Translations under genes and position numbers: made by a program
NCBI GenBank assembly: GCA_937926205.1
Contig: CALEYL010000036.1
Span: 124,001-188,000 of the forward strand
Reading direction: 5' to 3'
From: an uncultured Saprospiraceae bacterium
Lineage (GTDB): Bacteria > Bacteroidota > Bacteroidia > Chitinophagales > Saprospiraceae
DNA: 64,000 bases
Shown here: piece by piece, positions 58,881 to 64,000 of the stretch
How the letters are laid out: the number at the start of each line of letters is the position of its first letter
Numbering within the stretch: position 1 is the stretch's first letter
Notes under the pieces: model-generated
Told to the model about the DNA's origin: nothing
The model's database searches: none
What the model saw: the letters and a program-made list of their open reading frames with translations, nothing else

Positions 58881-59408
58881 ATGCACAAAGACTCCCTTAA
58901 GCTCTTACAATCTGCCTGTTTGGTGTTGCTCATCATCGTAGTTCCTGCCTGTAATGCTTTACGGGGTGTACGCACAGATGATCGGGAGACAACTGCCAAC
59001 ACAAATACGAAAGCCGGCCTGCTTCGTCGCGATGTCGTTTCTTATGCCCAGCAATACAAAGGAACCCGGTACAAAGAGGCGGGTAAAACCCCTAAAACCG
59101 GATTCGATTGCTCCGGATTTACAGGTTATGTGATGCGCAATTTTGAGGTCCAATTGGGAGGAAGTTCACGCGACCAGGCTAAACAGGGCCGTATTGTACC
59201 ACTGAAAGAGGCCAAACCCGGTGACCTGATTTTTTTTCGTCGCAGTTCCACGACCCCTGTTTTTCATGTCGCAATGATTGTTTCAAATGATAAAAATGGG
59301 ATTCACATCATTCACAGTACCAGTACCCGCGGCGTGGTGGTGGATAACCTCTTTCAAAATTCCTACTGGGAGCCAAAAATTTATCAGGTTCGCGATGTGC
59401 TGAATTGA
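58881..59408 (+). CDS. NlpC/P60 (C40) family lipoprotein peptidase
   Basis: The 175-residue protein has a lipoprotein signal (LLIIVVPAC near residue 24) and a C40 domain with the catalytic Cys77 in FDCSGFTGYVMRNF and His129 in FHVAMIVSNDKNG. A third polar residue (His) follows in HIIHSTSTRG. It should cleave peptide stems of peptidoglycan from an envelope-anchored position. The start codon is 13 bp beyond the foldback element, so the element may carry or disrupt its promoter. A weak hairpin (59427-59443) follows. Confidence 0.9.
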   Translation: MHKDSLKLLQSACLVLLIIVVPACNALRGVRTDDRETTANTNTKAGLLRRDVVSYAQQYKGTRYKEAGKTPKTGFDCSGFTGYVMRNFEVQLGGSSRDQAKQGRIVPLKEAKPGDLIFFRRSSTTPVFHVAMIVSNDKNGIHIIHSTSTRGVVVDNLFQNSYWEPKIYQVRDVLN

Positions 59409-59547
59409 ATATGGGGGAGGGAGGAGCTTTCGCCGGGAAAGCGGCTTTGAAGCATTCCTCATACCAGCGACACAATTGTAAGCGAAATAGCCAATGTGCC
59501 AATAAGCGATAGCAGGTTTGGATTATCGGCACACCCTTCCTATCTTG

Positions 59548-62500
59548 ATGCGCACAATTCCGATCAAAATGAGAGCGCTGGCTATTTTAATCACCCTGGT
59601 GTTGTTTTCTTATACCAAACTCTCTGCTACACACATCGTTGGCGGCGAGATGAATTATACCTGTTTAGGCAATAACCAATACGAGATTACCCTGACGATT
59701 TTCCGGGATTGCTTCTACGGAAATCCGCTTGCTTTTTTTGACAACCCGGCTTCCATCGGAGTATTTAATGCGCAAAACCAGTTGTTGCAGAATATCCTCG
59801 TGCCCCTGATGAATAACGATACTTTAAGTCCGGTGCTCAGCGGCCAATGTTTTGTCGTGCCTCCGGATGTTTGCGTGCACACCACGACCTATCGAACAAC
59901 AGTCACACTTCCGCCGGTAATCGGCGGTTACCAGTTGGCCTACCAGCGCTGCTGTCGGAACCAAACCATTCTCAACATCATCAATCCTCTGGCCACCGGC
60001 GCAACCTATGGCGTAACCATATCCGAACGGGCGTTGCTGGAATGCAATACCAGTCCGAAATTTCAGCAATGGCCGCCGCTGTACATCTGTGTCAATGAGC
60101 CCATTGCCTTCGACCAGTCGGCTTCAGATGCCGATGGCGATTCCATTGTCTATAAACTTTGCGCACCATTGACCGGAGCCGATCCTTCGATTCCGCAGCC
60201 ACAACCGCCAAACAACCCGCCCTACGATCCGGTTACCTGGGTCAACCCACCGTATGGGGTAGGTAATATGCTCAATGGGTTTCCCGGAGGGAATGTCCTC
60301 CAAATTGATCCTTTTACCGGCTTGCTCACGGGCACGCCGAATACTGTTGGCCAGTTTGTCGTCGGGATTTGTATTGAGGAGTACCGCGAAGGCGAATTGA
60401 TTTCTACCACCCGCCGCGATTTTCAATACAATGTGGGTGTTTGCGGGCAACCTACAGCCGCTTTTCTGGCGCCGGAATTGCAGTGCGGGGATCTTACGGT
60501 GGATTTTATCAATCAAAGTCAGACCGCCAGCGACTATGTCTGGTATTTCAATGACCCGGGCGCCAGCCAGAATGTCTTTTTTACCGAAGACGTAACCTTT
60601 ACCTTTTCAGATACCGGGCGCTATGAAGTCATTTTGGTGGTGAATCCCAATACTGTTTGTCAGGATACTTTCCGACAGGAAATATACCTGCAACCTGGCT
60701 CTATTGTTCCGGATTTTAGTTTTGAATTTGGAGCCTGTACCGATTCTTTGCTGGTGCAGGTTACGGATATGAGTACCGATTCTGTTTCCCAGATCAATGG
60801 CTGGTCCTGGAGTCTGAACCCCGGAGGTCAAACTTCATCGGTGCAAAATCCGGTTTTTGCGGTTTCCGCCAGCGGCGAATACGAATTATCCCTGACGGTC
60901 ACTGCCGAAAATGGGTGTAAAGCTGAGATTGCGCAAATTTTTGAGGCATCCCTCATTGATGAAGAAATTGAAAGAGACAGCTTCTCGATATGTCCCGGCG
61001 TAGGCATCCCCCTGAATGCCATATTTGACCCGGCCTATACCTATCAATGGTCGCCGGGAGGAAGCCTCGACAACCCGTCGTCGCCCAACCCGATTGCTTT
61101 TCCGCAAACAACAACAACTTATCACGTAACCATAACCGATGCTGCCGGTTTTTGCGCCATCGAACGCTCGGTTTTGGTTTTCATCCCTGAAGCCATAGCA
61201 TTGACTTTGCCGGAAGATGCCACAACCTGTTCTCCGGAAATCCTGCTCGACGCAGACGCCAATGTCCCCGGACAGTATTTTTGGGCCTTGAATTCAAATT
61301 TTACCAACCAAATCGCCAATACCGATACCGTTTCTGTCACCCCTTTGGGCATCACAACTTATTACCTGCTTTTTCGCGATGAATACGGCTGTTTTAAAAC
61401 GGGGAGCGTGACGATCAACGGACAGGGCGTAAACCTCCAGTTTTCGGATCCGCCGGTCATTTGCCAGGGCGATGTCGTGGCCATTGCCGCCAACAATACC
61501 GATCCTGCCGATACCTTAATCTACCATTGGTCGCCTGAAGACCAGATCGTCTTATTCGGAGATACGCCTACTCCGATTGTGCAACCTTTGGAGGCCGGAA
61601 CAACATATTTTGTGGTCAACGCCAGCAATCAATATGGATGCAGCCTGACCGACTCCATACCGGTGAGCGTTATTGATACCACTTCTCAACTGGATTTTGT
61701 AAATGCTACCCAGTGCAGCGGGTTTACCGTTCAGTTTTCGAGTGCCAGTGTGAATGCGCCATTTTACAATTGGCATTTCGGAGATCCGGAACAACCGAAC
61801 GCTGTTGCTGTCGGGGCTGCGGTTTCACATACCTACCCCGGGCCGGGAAACTACACGGTCATGTTGACTTTGGCTTCTTTTTTACCTTGTCCGGATACCT
61901 TGTTCAGGACGATCACGGTGGCAGAACCACAGATTTCAGTAGATTTTGACTGGTCCTATCTGAGTTGTACGGATACCGCATTGGTTCAGTTTACCGATTT
62001 GTCCGTAAATACCCAGAGCACCATCGTGGAAAGGCTGTGGTTTTTTGGCGGGGGAACGCCGCTGAATATTGCCAATCCTACCCTAACCCTGACCGGAAGT
62101 GCGCAGTTGAATGTGTCATTGGTACTCGTTTCCTCAGATGGTTGCCGCGATACGCTGAGCAGGCCGGTTAATATTGAAATGCTGGATATTGCATTGAACG
62201 ATACCGTGATTTGTTATGGCCAGTCTGCCGTTTTAAACGCCGCGGGCAATCCGGATTATACCTATGCCTGGATGCCGCCGTCGGCGTTTGGCGACCCAAC
62301 AGCAAGCAGCCCGGTCGTAACGCCGACGAGCACCACAACTTACACGGCCACAATTTCAGGGGTTGGTGGTTTCTGCCAGGTTTCGAGGTCCACAACCGTC
62401 ACCGTTACGCCACCTATTGTGTATGCATTGCCCTCGGACACGACCATCTGTGAACCGGATTTTCTGCTTTTTGCCGACAACAATGGCCCGCAGAACCTGA

Positions 62501-63423
62501 ATGTTTCGTGGTCGCAATCGCCTGTCTTCAATCCGGTTTTCAGTACGGAGCCGGAAGTCCTCGTTCAGCCCGGGCGTCCAACGGTCTATTACCTGCGCCT
62601 TGAAGACGAATTTGGATGTAAGACAGTTGACAGCGTCAGCGTCAGCAGTTATGGCATTCGCGTTGGGGTGGAAGATGCCCTCACATTGTGTATTGGCGAT
62701 ACCGTGCAATTGCAGGTAAATAATTTAAGCGGTGATCCGCTGACCTATGCGTGGTCCCCAACGGAAAGCATTGTTTCAGGCGGCAATACGGCAAGTCCGC
62801 TGCTTAGTCCCGCCGCCAGTCAAACCTATACCGTGGCCATTGCCAATGCGTTTGGATGCACCGCAAGCGAAACGGTGCAGGTAAATATTTTTAATTTTGT
62901 GCCCCCTTTGACCATTGTTGCTGACCCCGATACCATTCCTTCCGGCGCAGAGGCGCAACTGGAAGCGACAGAGAATACCGGATATGTTTACTATTGGGAA
63001 CCTTCAGCCAGTCTGAATGCCAACAATATTTTTAACCCAACGGCTACTCCCCTTGAAACAACCACTTATACGCTGACGATCCGCGATCCCAATGGTTGCA
63101 TCAACCAGAGAAGCATTACGATCACCGTTTTCAACCCGGAGTGCCGCGAACCGTTTATTTTTGTGCCCAATGCTTTTACACCCGATGGCGATGGCCTCAA
63201 TGAAATCCTCTTTGTAAGGGGAGCTGCCATTGACCAGGTCTTTTTTGCCATTTACAACCGTTGGGGTGAAAAGGTCTTTGAAAGCAGTTCAAAGGATCAG
63301 GGCTGGGACGGCACCTACAAAGGAAAAATGCTCGCGCCCGATGTTTACGGTTATTACCTTCAGGTTCGTTGTTTGAACGGGGAGGAATATTTTAAGAAAG
63401 GGAATGTGACGCTGATACGTTGA
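59548..63423 (+). CDS. Giant PKD/Ig-like protein with T9SS type B (gliding-type) C-terminus
   Basis: The 1291-residue exported protein (ATG at 59548; 59569 is also possible) has a signal peptide and an N-terminal domain beginning THIVGGEMNYTCLGNNQYEI, of the kind common at the start of Saprospiraceae and other gliding-associated proteins. Repeated PKD-type modules follow (such as DYVWYFNDPGASQNVFF, WHFGDPEQPNAVAVGAAVSH) together with Ig-like CxNPVxSP repeats (TYQWSPGGSLDNPSSPNP, TYAWMPPSAFGDPTAS). The C-terminal FIFVPNAFTPDGDGLNEILF, YNRWGEKVFESSSKDQGWDG and GNVTLIR form a gliding motility-associated (CHU_C, type B) sorting domain. Probably a large surface adhesin. Confidence 0.85.
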   Translation: MRTIPIKMRALAILITLVLFSYTKLSATHIVGGEMNYTCLGNNQYEITLTIFRDCFYGNPLAFFDNPASIGVFNAQNQLLQNILVPLMNNDTLSPVLSGQCFVVPPDVCVHTTTYRTTVTLPPVIGGYQLAYQRCCRNQTILNIINPLATGATYGVTISERALLECNTSPKFQQWPPLYICVNEPIAFDQSASDADGDSIVYKLCAPLTGADPSIPQPQPPNNPPYDPVTWVNPPYGVGNMLNGFPGGNVLQIDPFTGLLTGTPNTVGQFVVGICIEEYREGELISTTRRDFQYNVGVCGQPTAAFLAPELQCGDLTVDFINQSQTASDYVWYFNDPGASQNVFFTEDVTFTFSDTGRYEVILVVNPNTVCQDTFRQEIYLQPGSIVPDFSFEFGACTDSLLVQVTDMSTDSVSQINGWSWSLNPGGQTSSVQNPVFAVSASGEYELSLTVTAENGCKAEIAQIFEASLIDEEIERDSFSICPGVGIPLNAIFDPAYTYQWSPGGSLDNPSSPNPIAFPQTTTTYHVTITDAAGFCAIERSVLVFIPEAIALTLPEDATTCSPEILLDADANVPGQYFWALNSNFTNQIANTDTVSVTPLGITTYYLLFRDEYGCFKTGSVTINGQGVNLQFSDPPVICQGDVVAIAANNTDPADTLIYHWSPEDQIVLFGDTPTPIVQPLEAGTTYFVVNASNQYGCSLTDSIPVSVIDTTSQLDFVNATQCSGFTVQFSSASVNAPFYNWHFGDPEQPNAVAVGAAVSHTYPGPGNYTVMLTLASFLPCPDTLFRTITVAEPQISVDFDWSYLSCTDTALVQFTDLSVNTQSTIVERLWFFGGGTPLNIANPTLTLTGSAQLNVSLVLVSSDGCRDTLSRPVNIEMLDIALNDTVICYGQSAVLNAAGNPDYTYAWMPPSAFGDPTASSPVVTPTSTTTYTATISGVGGFCQVSRSTTVTVTPPIVYALPSDTTICEPDFLLFADNNGPQNLNVSWSQSPVFNPVFSTEPEVLVQPGRPTVYYLRLEDEFGCKTVDSVSVSSYGIRVGVEDALTLCIGDTVQLQVNNLSGDPLTYAWSPTESIVSGGNTASPLLSPAASQTYTVAIANAFGCTASETVQVNIFNFVPPLTIVADPDTIPSGAEAQLEATENTGYVYYWEPSASLNANNIFNPTATPLETTTYTLTIRDPNGCINQRSITITVFNPECREPFIFVPNAFTPDGDGLNEILFVRGAAIDQVFFAIYNRWGEKVFESSSKDQGWDGTYKGKMLAPDVYGYYLQVRCLNGEEYFKKGNVTLIR

Positions 63424-63459
63424 GGATTTGAAACCCCCGCTTGGGCGGGACAAGTTTTG
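63424..63459 (+). repeat. Gene-end repeat, copy C (terminator-like)
   Basis: GGATTTGAAACCCCCGCTTG then GGCGGGACAAGTTTTG, directly after the TGA of the PKD protein. Near-identical to copy B, including the position relative to the stop codon. Confidence 0.82.
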
Positions 63460-63541
63460 GTGATTTGAGTATTTGAGCGCCGTGATCAAAATAATGATAA
63501 AAACAGACATTCAAACTATTGACTCATAAACAACGCTAATC

Positions 63542-64000
63542 ATGAAGCGCACCTTATTGCTTGTTATTCTGCAGATCGCCTGTTTGAGTTTGGGTTTTGC
63601 CCAGTACACCTTCAATACAAGCGCTCAGGCCAAATGCACTGCTGTTAAAAATCAGCAAAGTACCGGCACCTGCTGGAGTTTTACAACAGTTTCTTTTCTG
63701 GAGTCGGAGTTGTTGCGCCTGGGAAAAGGAGAATACGACTTGTCCGAAATGTACCTCGTACGGACCATTTATAAAGACAAAGCACGCAATTATGTGCTGC
63801 GGCAGGGGAGTGCCAGTTTTGGACAGGGCGGCCTGTCTCATGACGTGATCCGGGCTTTTAAAATGGGCGGTATTGTCCCGGAATCTGTTTATTCTGGCAA
63901 AGCGAAAAATGAATCAATCCACGACCACAGTGAAATGGAAATTTCGATGAAAGGCTCGCTGGATGCGGTGATTAAACGCAAAAATGTAAGCGTAAAATGG
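63542..64000 (+). CDS. C1 family peptidase (partial, 5' part)
   Basis: The reading frame starts at 63542 with a signal peptide (MKRTLLLVILQIACLSLGFA) and runs off the window after 153 codons. The papain-type active site is visible: NQQSTGTCWSFTTVSFLESE with Cys44, and the helical spacing after it resembles bleomycin hydrolase/aminopeptidase C. The later GQGGLSHDVIRAFKMGGIVP matches the same subfamily. The His and Asn residues lie beyond the window. It is exported, which is unusual for classical cytosolic PepC but known in Bacteroidota. It lies 120 bp behind the PKD protein. Confidence 0.85.
   Translation, partial: MKRTLLLVILQIACLSLGFAQYTFNTSAQAKCTAVKNQQSTGTCWSFTTVSFLESELLRLGKGEYDLSEMYLVRTIYKDKARNYVLRQGSASFGQGGLSHDVIRAFKMGGIVPESVYSGKAKNESIHDHSEMEISMKGSLDAVIKRKNVSVKW

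Noticed and set aside
1..64000. tRNA or rRNA genes
   Set aside because: I looked for conserved T-loop and rRNA segments and found none that I can support.

Overview
The window reads as chromosomal DNA of a Bacteroidota bacterium, most likely of the Saprospiraceae/Chitinophagia type. The grounds are several secreted proteins with type IX secretion (T9SS) sorting domains of type A and type B, a hybrid two-component system (HTCS) sensor, lipoproteins with a Bacteroidota surface-export signal, TAnnTTTG-like -7 promoter boxes, an ExbB-ExbD-ExbD-TonB operon, and families such as DUF2911, DUF4097-like and S23 four-helix-bundle proteins. No rRNA, tRNA, CRISPR array or intact transposase was seen. The genus is not determinable by eye.

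Layout. 0-8 kb: SLC45-like sugar transporter, two minus-strand secreted or lipoprotein genes of unknown role, a GMC dehydrogenase with its gamma subunit, a MITE-bearing intergenic region, and a SIMPL-domain protein. 8-19.5 kb: alpha-glucan use, with a GH13 enzyme, a surface lipoprotein GH13 and a large HTCS regulator. These are interspersed with GC-rich intergenic repeats, a WG-repeat protein and an HD-domain protein, of which a decayed partial copy lies nearby. 19.6-27.1 kb: three exported proteins (a 1371-residue BNR-type protein, a short T9SS cargo, and a collagen-like/tail-fibre protein). Two of their promoter regions share a striking direct-repeat element just downstream of the HTCS gene. 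27.2-32 kb: a partly AT-rich stretch with orphan genes, including a 12-cysteine exported peptide beside a propeller-like T9SS protein, and a broken surface-protein gene. 32-36 kb: M20 amidohydrolase, PLP decarboxylase and aldo/keto reductase. 36-42 kb: redoxin plus a cytochrome c/PHM-like copper monooxygenase with a T9SS domain, a lectin-domain T9SS protein, and DUF2911. 42-45 kb: TonB energising operon. 45-49 kb: fatty-acid beta-oxidation genes split by a four-helix-bundle ORF that sits inside inverted repeats. 49-57 kb: outer-membrane barrel, RlpA-SPOR, methyltransferase, PdxH, a two-gene coiled-coil membrane system, and an ECF sigma/anti-sigma/adhesin-head operon. 57-64 kb: RmuC, NlpC/P60 lipoprotein, giant PKD/gliding-type protein, and the 5' part of a C1 peptidase.

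How the genes may work together. The transporter, the two GH13 enzymes and the HTCS form a loose Sus-like glucan set without SusC/SusD. The T9SS cargo genes and the TonB operon fit an organism that digests and binds polymers at its surface. Much of the interest is between genes: at least one textbook MITE with target duplication, several foldback elements, a terminator-like repeat placed in the same orientation behind three genes, and a family of repeats shared with the S23 cassette.

All family assignments are from reading motifs in the translated sequence. No database search was run.
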